A stretch of DNA of 64,000 nucleotides from Vicugna pacos (lineage: Eukaryota > Chordata > Mammalia > Artiodactyla > Camelidae). The first letter of the stretch is position 1; every line of letters starts with the position of its first letter. Of this stretch, positions 23,345 through 33,532 are shown one piece after another. Both the position numbers and the translations under genes were made by a program. The stretch lies in assembly GCF_048564905.1 (NCBI RefSeq), contig NC_132993.1, forward strand, positions 14,841,001-14,905,000, given 5' to 3'. The notes under the pieces were generated by a model. It was not told the origin of the DNA. It worked only from the letters and a program-made list of their open reading frames with translations, and did not search any database.

Positions 23345-23520
23345 TATCAGGATGTTCAAGTCCCAAATCCTGGCTCTATCACCTTAAATCATTGTCACTC
23401 ACAGGACAACCCACTAGTGTTTCTTGCTCACAGCCACCTTAACTGTAAAATAAAGGTATAGGACCAGATGATGCTGAACATTTTCACTAAATTCTTGACT
23501 CTATGAAACTGAAGGAACTA
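23345..23520 (+). mobile_element. MIR-like fragment
   Basis: The segments 'caaatcctggctctatcacc' and 'aactgtaaaataaaggtata' match the MIR head and core in the plus orientation, with an unrelated stretch between them. Weak. Confidence 0.4.
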
Positions 23521-24484
23521 AAGGCAAAAAGACAATGGTACAATGGTCTCCAAAATGTATATTTTTAACCACTACTTTATACTGCCTGCCAGTGGAGTAC
23601 ACCTTTTGGGGGATACTGGAGCCTCACATCAGGGAGAGATGTCCAAGCCTTTTCCTACTAAGCTCTCTAGTTGGTGGTGAAGGCCAGTGGAAGATTCCGG
23701 CTGCCAGGGAGCACAGTTCTGTTCTTATTGCTGAGGCTGCAGCAGTGCTGTGTTATGACAGAGTGCTAAGCATGAGCAAGAGATGGGGTGAAAGTGGGCA
23801 TTTGAGTCTAGCAGCTCCCCTTCCCCTATTAATATTCCTTTGCTATGATAGAGAATGGTCAGGTAGGAGGGAGAGTGGGGGCATAAGCAATGTGATTTGC
23901 ACAAATAAGTATTAAGCCAGTATTTGTGGAATCAATGAATAAAGGAACAAATAAACAAATACTCGAATTCTAAGCATAAGACCACAGTTATACAGTACGG
24001 CCAGGTATCCAGAATGGTACTCCATTTCATGATGTATATTGGTCTCCATCTTTGGTCATATATCTTGTAGATGGAGTCAAGCAAAAAGGGTCAGTAGTAT
24101 CGTTAAGTCCATCTTATTGTAAAAAAAAAAAAGCAGTGTGCTTAAATCATATGTGATCTGTGCTAGCTAGAATTTATTTTAATGTATGTCATATCTAATA
24201 ACAAACAAGGTGGACCCTTTTAAAAGTTCATGTGCTAATTATTAATCAGATTCAGCTTAAATAAAGTAATAATACCACTATATACCTACAAAGGTAGCCC
24301 ACGGAAAATTGTGCTCAGGCTTAGATGAAGTGTTGGTTTCAAAAGTGGGAAAATTTGTCACAAGAGATTTATTTTTGAGCTATTCCAGAAAATAGTGACT
24401 TGCTATTATGAAACCAACAGAAGCAGCAGATTAGGGTAGTAATAAACTTTGGATTTTTAGCAGACTAGTAGCATAAAATCATCA
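23521..24484. other. Non-coding stretch
   Basis: A 126-codon plus-strand frame (23535-23915) has no domain. A possible L2 tail ('ggaatcaatgaataaaggaac') ends near 23955. There is an A-run at about 24121-24132. Confidence 0.45.
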
Positions 24485-24690
24485 TTAAAAAATATTCACT
24501 GAATTCTGCTATGTGCCAAGCATAGAGCCAGGCATGATATTCGATGCTGAGAACTTTAAAAGCCACAAAATACAAACCCTGCCTTGATGGAGCACGTCTC
24601 TTCTAACAAAACCAGAGACTAACATGACAACTTCATTCACTGTGTGAAGGAGTTCAACAGAAGGTACATGTGTAAGCAGAAGAGAGGGCC
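24485..24690 (-). mobile_element. L2 LINE 3' end, inverted
   Basis: The text 'tattcactgaattctgctat', 'gtgccaagcatagagccagg' and 'aaccctgccttgatggagca' is the reverse complement of the L2 3' end (attgagcacctactatgtgccaggcac… ccctgccctcatggagc). Confidence 0.7.
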
Positions 24691-25404
24691 AAAGCAAAAA
24701 CAATAAAAATCAGATTTAAAAAGACTCTTAGGACTTGTCTTCTCAAATAAAATAAGATGCTCTGTCTGCTATTGGTAAAACAAATTAAGTTTATGTTCCA
24801 TTTAGGGTCAGTAGAAGTATCTTGGGTAAGTTTTGGGGTTTTTTTCTTAGCTTCATTATACGAGTGTGACTGCTGAGGCTTGGAAGATCAACTGGAAAAG
24901 ATAAATGGAAAAGAAGCAGATCAGTGATGCTCTTTCTTCCCTCTTCTCATCCTTCAGACTCAAAGGAGCAGAAGAGTTGTCAACACTGGATACACAAACC
25001 ATTTAAAACTTTCAATAGGGAGGTAAAAGGTTTTGTTGCCTGAATTAAAAAAAATATCTTGTGAAAAATATACTAATGGGACAATAAAAATAGTTAAATA
25101 AGAACCACAAGATGCCAGGTAATGATGGTCTTTTCTCACTAAATGCTGAAATAGGAATTGGATGAGTTAAAGGAGGAGGAAAGCAATAAAATTAATATAT
25201 TCAGAACATAAGTTCTGTGGCCATTGTTGGAAAGTTTCAGAATTTTAAAACATGGAAATGTAAGGTGAGAGAAAACCCCATACAAGAATAAAATAATGTA
25301 ATATATGTGGTGAAATAAAAAAACATTCTCTAATGCTTAGCTAAAATTCATCTTCCACGAAAAGGGAAAACACATACAGATTTAATAAAAATACCAAAGA
25401 AAAC
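24691..25404. other. Non-coding AT-rich stretch
   Basis: Nothing recognised apart from A-rich runs near 25045-25060 and 25315-25325. Confidence 0.5.
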
Positions 25405-25965
25405 CTAATGCGATGGAGTATTATTCAGCACTAAAAAGAAACGAGCCGTCAGGCTAAGAAAAGACATGGAGGAAACTTAGATATATACTACTAAGTGAAA
25501 GAAGTCAATCTGAAGAGGCTCCATACTGTATGATTCCAACTATATGACATTCGGGAAAAGGTAACACAATGGAGACAGTTAAAGGATCAGTGGTTGCCAA
25601 AGGTTAGGAGGGGAGGAGATATAAATGGGGAGCATACAGAGGATCTTTCAGGGGAATGAAACTCCTCTTTCTGATACTACAGTAGTGGATACACAGTATT
25701 ATATATTTGTCAAACTTCTTAGAATATACCACACCAAGAGTGAACCATATTGTAAACTAGGAATTTCAGGTAACTATGACATGGTAATGTAAGTTCTTCC
25801 ATTGTTCATCCATTGTAACAAACGTACCTCTGTAGTGCCTGATGTTGCTTGTGGGAGAAGCTGTCAGTATATGGGGGAGAGGGGTATACGGTAAGTTTCT
25901 GAGCTTTCTTCTCAGTTTTGCTGTGAACCTAAAACTGCTCTAAAAAAATTAATTAATTAAAAAAA
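25405..25965 (+). mobile_element. Old LINE-1 (L1M-type) 3' end
   Basis: It starts near the end of ORF2 ('tggagtattattcagcacta', then 'agtgaaagaagtcaatctga'). It continues through 'atgattccaactatatgaca', 'ggttgccaaaggttagg' and 'gagtgaaccatattgtaaac', and ends with 'tgctgtgaacctaaaactg', 'ctctaaaaaaat' and an (AATT)/A tail at 25944-25969. This is a continuous, ordered match to L1M 3' ends. Confidence 0.8.
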
Positions 25966-26869
25966 AAACTAGAGCATGAAGAAAAGTTATCTTACAATAA
26001 TTATACAGAATAATGAAAAATCAGTTTGAATTTTAGATAACTGATCTATTGACATCATTTCATTTTCAATTATATTGGAAAAGTAAAATAAGAGCACATG
26101 GAAGTTTGGGAGAAAAGTAGTCAAATATTGGCTGCAAGTGGAATGAATAAGTTACATTAATTTAATTAAAAGAAGCCAACAGGGTTAATGACCTTTAGAA
26201 AATCTGACCAGCATATGGCACAGGGATTTCAAATAATCTGCAATTCCTAAGTCTTCGGGAAATCAGCTAACGGATCCGCAGTCACCATCAATTATTTCTG
26301 AAAGTGAATCTCACACTAAGAGGTGCCAAAATATAGGAATTGGAGGAATATCTATTAAGGGAGAAGAGACCAAGGCTGCCAATTATAGGCTACATTCTAG
26401 ATTCAGTATCTACTGAAATAAGGGGACTAAATCAGAGGGAAAATGTAACAAACCTTATGCACTGAAAAAGCTGCAGAAAAGCAGGAGCAATTAAGTAGCT
26501 GAGAACTGAGGAACTGAAGAAAGATGCAAGAGGAATGGATCATGAGAACCTGCATTGTGATAAAGAAGCTAAAATAAGCCAGTGAACATCAAAGGGGAGA
26601 CATTCAACAACCTCGTTCTTCCATGAAAATGTCTCCTGGGATTCAATCTGAACACTTAAATGATAGAAAGGTGTCATTTTATTTCATTTGAATATATAAA
26701 CTTGCTGGAAAATAAATATGACCTCCTTTCAATTATCATTCTTTGAAAATAAAAGTAATTTGAATTTTGAGTAAGATACAGAAGCCAAGGAGTCTCTTTT
26801 TAAATGGGGGGATTTTAAAGAGGAATGCTAAGGATGTGAATTTCTTGAAGAATGTGTTATGCAACAAAC
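25966..26869. other. Non-coding stretch, nothing assigned
   Basis: AT-rich, with no repeat or frame of note. Confidence 0.5.
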
Positions 26870-27250
26870 TTTCAGGGAGAAGAACAATTATCACTTTAAT
26901 TAATTAGGGCCCTATTGTTGCTCCCTTGTGAAAGATAATCCTTGATTAAAAGTGTCAGTGTGTAAAAATATGGACTGATATTGAAGTGTAAGAGTGTGAA
27001 ATTTCAATTAATTGTAAAAAATTAGCTGATATTATCATTTACCAATAGATGCTAATGATTTTCAGAGACTTGGGACACAAACAAATAGAGTTGACAGTGG
27101 ACATATAAACAGAAATAGAATTAATCCACTTATGGTTCATCCCTCGGAATAATTAGCTCTGTTGGCCTTTTGTTTTATATCTGCAATGCAAAGCTTAATG
27201 TTAAGTCACAGCAATTGTTCTGCAGAGGGAGAAAATAGCACAATATGAAA
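26870..27250. promoter_or_regulatory. Candidate conserved non-coding element (unproven)
   Basis: This repeat-free stretch has many homeodomain-like cores: TTAATTAATTAG at about 26900, AATTAATTG at about 27006 and AATAATTAGC at about 27148. It also has a SOX-like CCTTTTGTTTTAT run near 27166 and 'gataat' motifs. Such clustering without any recognisable repeat is typical of developmental enhancers, but AT-rich DNA gives these motifs by chance too. Conservation cannot be seen in a single sequence. Confidence 0.25.
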
Positions 27251-29454
27251 TAGAGGATCAAATAATAATATTTCGGTAACGCATATTGTTTTCATAGCCA
27301 ACAGAAATGTTCCAACATACATACATTTTATAAATATTCATGAAATCATATTTTATGCCTTAGAAATTCCATACCTGGAAACCTTGCTGAGACTCTTCTC
27401 CTCTGTGCCTAGAAAGAGCTCCCAGGGGGCTATGAAGGAGAAAGTATCTTCCAGCAAGAGCCTATTATTAGACTAAGCCAGGAGGTGAGTGGCCAAGACA
27501 GATTCTAAATCTACTCGAGGCTGATTCCTCCAGTATAAACTCCATTATCATGACTCCACTTTCTGAGCTCTAAGTGTGATGCGCCTCTATTTCTTTTTCT
27601 TTCCTCTCTCTTTTTCCTTGGCTTTATCAGAATTAGATGACAAATAATATAATGAGATGTTCTTTTAAAGAAATGGCTTCTGGTACAGTAACACAAAACA
27701 AAAAAAAATTTTTTTAAACTTATCTTTGACTTGAGACCTGAGACTGATGCCCAAAGCAATTAATTCACTCATAGACCCAGAATAAGCTATTCAGAGTCCA
27801 CCGGCACCAATTTCTGTGCTTAGATAAAATAACCACCAATCACAATGATTAGCATGAGGTACAGGAATAGTGTATGTAAAGAAATGACACAGGTCCTAAA
27901 AATTGGTAGACACTCGGGAAAAGAGCAGCTGTGATTCCATTGTTTTTACTGTCATTATTATTGTCACAGAAGAGTATCTCACCCAAAATTCTGGTATTTT
28001 CCCTAACATGGAAGTATACAGTCATGGACTATATCCAGTCATGTTCACTTTAAAATAAGTGCAAAATTGTGACTCCTTGTTTACCTCTGAATGACACCCA
28101 TCAGCCAGAGACAACAGAAGTCAAACCCACATTCACTATGCTCCCTGACTTTGGTACTCCCAACACACATTAGAAAGGAGGAGAAAAAGCCTATAATATT
28201 TAGGCTTACATGTGAGGACATAACTGCCCACCCCACTGATAAAATCTGATAGAAAAGTAATTTTGAGGATGAAGCAAGAAAGCAGCAGGCAGATCAGGGA
28301 AACACTTTGGCTTTGGGGTTGCTCTTTTATCTTCTCCCTAAAATGAAACTAAATGCCCTGGTGCTCTCCAAAGAACACAATTAAGTAAAGTTTTTCTACC
28401 ATTTCCTATTTTCATGCTGGTCATACGGTAGAAGACTCTTCCCTCTGTAACAGGGCAGAGGAAGGCACAGTGTATTAGAAAATCTTCATCATGTTCAACA
28501 ATATGAAATTGTGTGAAATTTATGTTCTTCCCTTACTAATCAAATTATTCCATGCTTAGCTTCTATAAGGAGTATGAAAAATTTGCCTTTAGGTAATTCT
28601 TTAGCTTCCCATCTCACTCTTTTCTAAAGAGCTTCTTAGCAGTTGCTTAAATAATCAAGAAATAATAGGTTTGTCTCCTTACATGGTTCATCGTGTTTAC
28701 TGGTTTGGCATAGTTGGGGAGGTAAGGGAGAGTTTGTTTCATTAAAATAGAAGACTCATCTTTGTGACCAAGGGTGAGCAATAACATCAGGAAAAATCGT
28801 TATAACTTTCCTTTTCCTAGAGGAGGAATTATATTGTACCAGTTTGTTACTGGGGATCATCACGGGGCACCAACTTTGCAACAGTTAACAGTGAAATGCA
28901 TCCCCATTAACATTTATGACAATTTCCCCACTCTCCTCCAATAGAGCTGGGAAAGAAGAAGAGGAAGAGGGCCAGGTGCTTGGTCCAGCTAGATCAGTAG
29001 TGAAAACCTAGACAGAACCAGACAGGAGAGTGCACAGAGGAACTTCGGAACCACAAAGATATCTTCCTAAGAAGACATCAGAGAAAATGAAAAATTGTAG
29101 ACAGGGAAAATGAAATAAGGCATAGAAAAGACATCAAGTGCTTACTTCTTAAATATAGCAAGGACTGATTTAACTCTAAGGACATGAGGTATGCACACGG
29201 GACTGTACCCCAACTAAACAAACAGGTATAGGTGTCACATGACATGAAAGAGAAGCATCCTTATCTATGGATGTCTTCCTGAATTGTGACTCATCACCTG
29301 TAATTGAAAAATCAGTTTCTGACCACAACTAAGCTCTCAGTCTTGATGGTCCACACAAAGTGGAAAACTGGTATGATGATGTCAGTAGCAACATTTAGGT
29401 TGAGTATCGAACATTTGTTCCTCTCCAATGCCCTTTGGATGCCATTTCTTCAAT
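27251..29454. other. Non-coding stretch, nothing assigned
   Basis: No gene, CpG cluster, RNA or nameable repeat. An A-run followed by T-rich text lies at about 27700-27715. Confidence 0.5.
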
Positions 29455-29620
29455 CTGTTATTATTTAAAATGTGGTCCTGTGATTACCTACCTCCGTATC
29501 ACCTCAGGTGATACAGGAGAAGCATAAACAGATTCCTGTGTCTGACTGCAAACCTGCTGACTCAGAATCTTTGCAATAGGAATAGAGTATTTCAAGGATT
29601 CATCCTGTGAATGAACCTCT
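29455..29620 (+). mobile_element. MER5A-like hAT DNA transposon fragment
   Basis: The text 'ttaaaatgtggtcctgtgat', 'cgtatcacctcaggtgatac' and 'gctgactcagaatctttgca' follows the MER5A order (…aaagtgtggtccctgg… catcacctgg… actgaatcagaatctc…). Terminal inverted repeats are not clear. Confidence 0.6.
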
Positions 29621-30129
29621 TTTAAAAGACTTCTTAGAATTCAGTAATGATTCAAATAATTCAGAACCTGGTTATTTGAAGCACCATACCTGATGACTGT
29701 GGATGTTGACTACGGAAAAGTGGATTCATTTCTGCCATGAGATTAACATTCAAGGGTGTATAGGGTTCTCAGCTTCAGAAAGAGAAGTCCTCTTTTCTGA
29801 ACCCAGTAAATACAGTTAACTTCAAAATACTGCCTTGCTACCACATTTTTCTATTTATTTTCACTGATCTTAAAAATATAGATCTTCAGTTTTAATTTTT
29901 GTTGTACACTAGCCATGGGCTGGAAATCTGACTTGAAACTAGTATTTGACTGATGTAGATGCCTGTAGCTTCCTTGATGCAATAAAATGGAATTGGGGGA
30001 TAGGCATATTTATAGACCTACATATAATCTATGCTAAACATTGGGGAAAAAATAAAGCTCTGTATTTCTAACACATTTGAAATGTATGTTGCTTCATTTA
30101 TACAAATACAGCCTCTGTTCTCATCTCAG
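29621..30129. other. Non-coding stretch; ends in a splice acceptor
   Basis: AT-rich sequence with no repeat that I can name. The last 20 bases form a good polypyrimidine tract and AG acceptor (CTCTGTTCTCATCTCAG) for the candidate exon that follows. Confidence 0.5.
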
Positions 30130-30182
30130 ACATCATCAGCATCCCTAACGAGTTCCAGTCGGTGCCCTACTACCAGCACCAG
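30130..30182 (+). CDS. Candidate 53-nt internal coding exon, product unknown
   Basis: This is a short island of high GC in AT-rich intron-like DNA. It is bounded by a strong acceptor (CTCTGTTCTCATCTCAG) and the donor CAG|GTAAAA. It keeps two CpGs (aaCGag, gtCGgt), which would normally be lost from neutral mammalian DNA. Read with two bases completing a split codon, it encodes IISIPNEFQSVPYYQHQ and ends exactly on a codon boundary. A second frame is also open and the third has a stop. I do not recognise the protein. The next candidate exon (32270-32322) begins in the matching phase. The small size leaves a real chance that this is not an exon. Confidence 0.45.
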
Positions 30183-30404
30183 GTAAAAAGCATTCAACTT
30201 GCCTGGAACTCTTACAAGTTGATCCTTTTGTAAATATTCATTTTGATATCCAAAAAACAATTCAGCCAACCCCATAGAGCTCTTTGAAGTGAAAAACCCA
30301 GGTTTTCACCTTCCAAATAACTTTTTCTAGGAATATTAAATGCCCCAAATGACATTATTATTATATTGACTATGTGTATGAACATAACAAACACATACCA
30401 AGTA
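30183..30404. other. Intron-like non-coding sequence
   Basis: Begins with the GTAAAA donor. Nothing else was recognised. Confidence 0.5.
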
Positions 30405-30510
30405 TGTAGAATGTGTCAGGCAATGTACCTGGCTGTGGGAAATTAAATGAGATACAGGATGTAAAATATTCAGCAAAATACCTGGCACATCAGAGCTTTT
30501 CTTACCTATT
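30405..30510 (+). mobile_element. MIR tail fragment
   Basis: The text 'aaattaaatgagatacagga' then 'caaaatacctggcacatcag' matches the MIR 3' portion (taaatgagataatgcatgtaaag…gtgcctggcacatag). Confidence 0.65.
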
Positions 30511-30634
30511 ATTATTGGTTTGGGGGAATGACCAGAATAAGAGTGATGTTTAGCACTGCTTATTAGCATTATACTAATAATAAATCAGATGAAGACAAAG
30601 GGGAAGAAGGAGAATAAAGGGAAAAATATATTGG
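30511..30634. other. Non-coding spacer
   Basis: Nothing recognised. Confidence 0.5.
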
Positions 30635-31095
30635 CCAATATTTATTTAGCATGTACTCTGTGCTAGTCATTAAACTAAGCTATTTATATGTATTAGCTCC
30701 TTCTGCAGTGGAGGAATAAAGAAATAGGGCTTGGCATAAAGGCTTTGATCAGTAATGGAAGATCTCATGTGGGAAGAGTTTATCCTAGACAGTTGAGAAA
30801 CAGTGACAAATTTTTAACGGGAGAATGATATGTTCAGATTTGCATTTTAGAAAGGTTATTCTGGCAGTGTGAGGCATGAATTGTACTAGGGAAAGACTGG
30901 AGGTGGGAGACCAGCTAGAAACACAAGACTCTGGTGATAGTTCATGTGAGAGATGCTAAAGGTTTATAAAAGATGTGTGGATGGAGAGAAAGGAATGAAT
31001 TCCAGACAAATCTCAGAGACAGGTCTGACTTGATTTCACTGTGAGATGGTGAAAGGAGAACTAGAGTGAGGAAGAAAGAAGACATGTTTATAGTA
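30635..31095 (-). mobile_element. L2/MIR-related fragments, inverted
   Basis: The segment at 30635-30720 reads 'tatttatttagcatgtactc', 'tgtgctagtcattaaactaa', the inverted 3' end of L2 or MIR3. The segment at 30785-31095 has 'tttagaaaggttattctggc' and 'gtgagatggtgaaagg'-type text, seen in the ancient repeat that usually adjoins inverted L2. The boundary between them is not clear. Confidence 0.5.
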
Positions 31096-31226
31096 TATCA
31101 ATGTCACTTCTAACTTGTCATATAATTTGTTAGTAATAATGTGAAGATCGATGCTAATATTCATACAATAAAATACAGTAAAACTTCCAAGTTTCCCACA
31201 TAACAAAACAACAAATTATACATACA
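31096..31226. other. Non-coding spacer
   Basis: AT-rich sequence leading into the trinucleotide repeat. Confidence 0.5.
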
Positions 31227-31227
31227 A

Positions 31228-31287
<60 letters not shown>

Positions 31288-31292
31288 TATTA
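31227..31292 (+). repeat. (ATT)n microsatellite, about 20 units
   Basis: An almost uninterrupted ATT run followed by 'tattatatatcc'. Its length makes it very likely to be polymorphic. It lies in the putative intron between the first two candidate exons. Confidence 0.97.
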
Positions 31293-32269
31293 TATATCCT
31301 ATCCAGCAAGAACAAGGTTCTCATTCTAAAGTTGATATCCATTTTGAAATTTTAAAGACTTATAACATATCAAACATTCCATTAGCTTCTTCTTCCAGAG
31401 ATATCTCAGTGTCTCCCATAACAAAAGTCTCTGTCTCCCATAGGAAGATTTTCACAATGATGCTAAACACATAAGAGCTTAAGTATTTCTCATTTCCCAT
31501 AAATTTCTAGAATTCTTCACAGCAAACAGCACTTAATATGTTCAGGCAATGAATATTTTCTATTAATTTCTTTACTTAAAATATACCAAGTAAGAGTCTT
31601 TTTTGCTTTTGTCCACCCCAAATTATCACTGAAATTGAGATTCTCTCAAAGTTTTAAAAACTGTGTTCCTGCCGTATCCACAGTAGTGTGCTTCCTGCTA
31701 TTGAACACCAGAGGGCACCATTCAGCGGCAGCCTGGATTTGGGAAAGAGGGGAAAGGGAAGGAAAGAATTCCATTGCTAATGAAAAAAACTGATTTTTTA
31801 GTGTGTACCCTTATCTGCCATGAAACATTACCATGGTAACAGCACTAGTTAAGATGATTGTATATTTAGGTCACAGTATAAAAGAAGGAGCCTGAACATG
31901 TGTGAAGAAAAAGGGAAATGAAGTAAAGTAAGACAAGAATATATCAAGTGTAGAAGGAGGCAACCCACCAGAACCTACCTCACACTTTGCTAACTGCAGG
32001 TTGCAGTGCCTGTCAAAGCAAAGGTGAATGATAAATTCTAACTAAAATCAAAAGTCACCATTCAAACTCAGAAGCTCAACCACCAGCAATCTTGATAAAG
32101 AAAAAGGAACTCACTTGAAGAGACAGCCAGCCGTGAAGCTGGGATGTGTGTGTTCTGGGGCAGTTCTTGGTTAGCTGCATCACACTGGGAAAACCTCTTC
32201 ATCCACATCAACACTTAACATGAGTTAAACTGGATAATAGCAAAATTCTCCTTCATTCTTTCACACCAG
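31293..32269. other. Intron-like non-coding stretch containing a CTCF-like site
   Basis: No repeat or gene was recognised except the motif listed separately at 31703. It ends with a good acceptor tract (TTCTCCTTCATTCTTTCACACCAG truncated to its last bases, 32246-32269). Confidence 0.5.
31703..31720 (+). promoter_or_regulatory. CTCF-like binding motif
   Basis: The sequence GAACACCAGAGGGCACCA is a close match to the CTCF core (CCACYAGRGGGCRC class), in the plus orientation. It lies in a small GC-richer patch ('gccgtatccacagtag' upstream, 'ttcagcggcagcctgg' downstream). Motif strength is good; occupancy cannot be judged from sequence. The site lies about 3-4 kb from the CpG island and could mark a chromatin boundary for it. 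Confidence 0.55.
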
Positions 32270-32322
32270 ACAGAGGAAAATGGTGTCGCTGTAGGCGAAG
32301 ATAACACCAGCCAAAATATCAG
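32270..32322 (+). CDS. Second candidate 53-nt internal coding exon, product unknown
   Basis: A strong acceptor (CTTCATTCTTTCACACCAG) precedes and the donor CAG|GTAATT follows. Only one frame is open. It starts on a codon boundary, matching the end of the exon at 30130-30182, and encodes TEENGVAVGEDNTSQNI plus two bases of the next codon. Two CpGs are retained (gtCGct, ggCGaa). The peptide is acidic and polar, like a disordered or cytoplasmic segment. I cannot name the protein. Agreement of phase with both neighbours is the main support. Chance alone cannot be excluded for a piece this short. Confidence 0.45.
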
Positions 32323-32581
32323 GTAATTTCTTTGGTGCCCTTGTCTTCCTCTGCCAGAGGCAATCACTGATTAATCAGAACAAGCATGTTGTGCCAACTA
32401 AGAAGCTACTTGGCACTGAATCTTCCTTGCTTAGGGTTTAGGGGATACAAACAGGAACATGCAGAGTTGAATTAAAAGAATGGCGAAAATATTGTTGAAC
32501 TCTGAACACCACTGTTGTGATTTCCCCAAACTGGGAAAATGTGTGCTGCAACTATTCATCAGCACAGCATAAGACAAAGAC
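32323..32581. other. Intron-like spacer
   Basis: Starts with the GTAATT donor. No feature recognised. Confidence 0.5.
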
Positions 32582-32745
32582 TGGAGTCCAACAGGCTTAC
32601 ATGTGAATCCAGGGGTTGCAACTTACTTACTAGCTGTGTGATCCTGGGCCATTACCTGACCCCTCTAATGCTGGTTTCCTCATCTGTAAAATGAGGACAA
32701 TAACACTTACTTCATAGGGTTGCTGCAATGATAAAATGAGAAAAC
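32582..32745 (+). mobile_element. MIR SINE
   Basis: A well-preserved core: 'actagctgtgtgatcctggg', 'ccattacctgacccctctaa', 'tttcctcatctgtaaaatga' and 'acttcatagggttgctgca'. This is a textbook plus-orientation MIR. Confidence 0.9.
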
Positions 32746-32865
32746 TGATTCAACTATTTGCTTATTCAACAAATATTTAATAAACCCTTAGGATGTGCCA
32801 GACACTATCTTAAACAGTGGGGATAAAGCCCTGACAGAACAGATGATATAATACGTGTAAGGTGC
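32746..32865 (-). mobile_element. L2 3' end, inverted
   Basis: The text 'attcaacaaatatttaataa', 'aggatgtgccagacactatc' and 'agtggggataaagccctgac' is the reverse complement of the L2 3' terminus. Confidence 0.8.
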
Positions 32866-33378
32866 TTAGGACAGTCTCAGGGATTTAGAACACACCTGAT
32901 GACAATGCTTTTCCAAGCAAAAATGACCTGCTTCCTTTGCCCCACACAAAACACATGCTACCACCAGCACTATCACCATGTGGCCCAGCCGAGCTTTGGG
33001 GTGTGCAGTCAGTACACTTGTTCTGATATCCCTGAAGGAGAGAAGTCCCAACATCTGCTCAATGAACCAAAGGTAGACAAAGTGGGGACAGGTGACAGAA
33101 AAAGAAAGCCAGGTGTTAACAGTCACAAGGAGGACACTGACAGTGTTTGATACAGAGGAGTCCTTTGAGGAAAAATACACAGGTCCACATCATAAATGCC
33201 AAGCCTACTCAAATACAAGGTTAAATAAAGAAAACCAGGTCCCTCAAGGAAACTGTGTGACAAAATATTTCTGGCAGTTTCTTGATCCTACTGAATAAGT
33301 GAAAAAGGATTAAGATAAGAGTAACAGTAAGGTTTGAGTAGTCATATTCAGACAATTACCCGTTGCATTCTCTCACAG
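32866..33378. other. Intron-like stretch with an 83-codon open frame
   Basis: The plus-strand frame 32899-33150 and a minus-strand frame 32866-33180 overlap. Part of the plus frame (33011-33074) has an AG before it and a GT after it, and would also accept the phase left by the 32270-32322 exon. However, its acceptor tract is poor. I treat it as weaker than the segment at 33379. The last bases (33361-33378) form a good acceptor, CGTTGCATTCTCTCACAG. Confidence 0.35.
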
Positions 33379-33532
33379 GCATACCCCGAAAGACAACATT
33401 GGTGACGGAGGTTCATTACGATGGCTGTTAATGGCATATCCACAGATTCTCGAGCTCATTTTTTCTCCCATTTTCCTCTTCAGTTCCTTTATTCTGTTGC
33501 CCCCTCTCCATCCTCTCTTGTACTTGCTTTAA
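33379..33532 (+). CDS. Third candidate coding exon, possibly terminal; product unknown
   Basis: It follows the acceptor CGTTGCATTCTCTCACAG. The first base completes the codon left open by the exon at 32270-32322 (AG+G, Arg). The frame then stays open for 50 codons to a TAA at 33530. It starts HTPKDNIGDGG and retains four CpGs in its first 80 bases, against almost none in the flanks. The later part is hydrophobic (LFSSFILLPPLHP) and may lie beyond a missed donor. No good donor and no nearby AATAAA were found, so the 3' limit is open. The protein is not recognised. The phase match to the previous segment is the main argument. Confidence 0.35.

Noticed and set aside
33011-33074. Possible exon between AG and GT within the 83-codon frame, phase-compatible with the exon at 32270
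   Set aside because: The acceptor lacks a pyrimidine tract; the segment at 33379 has a far better one.
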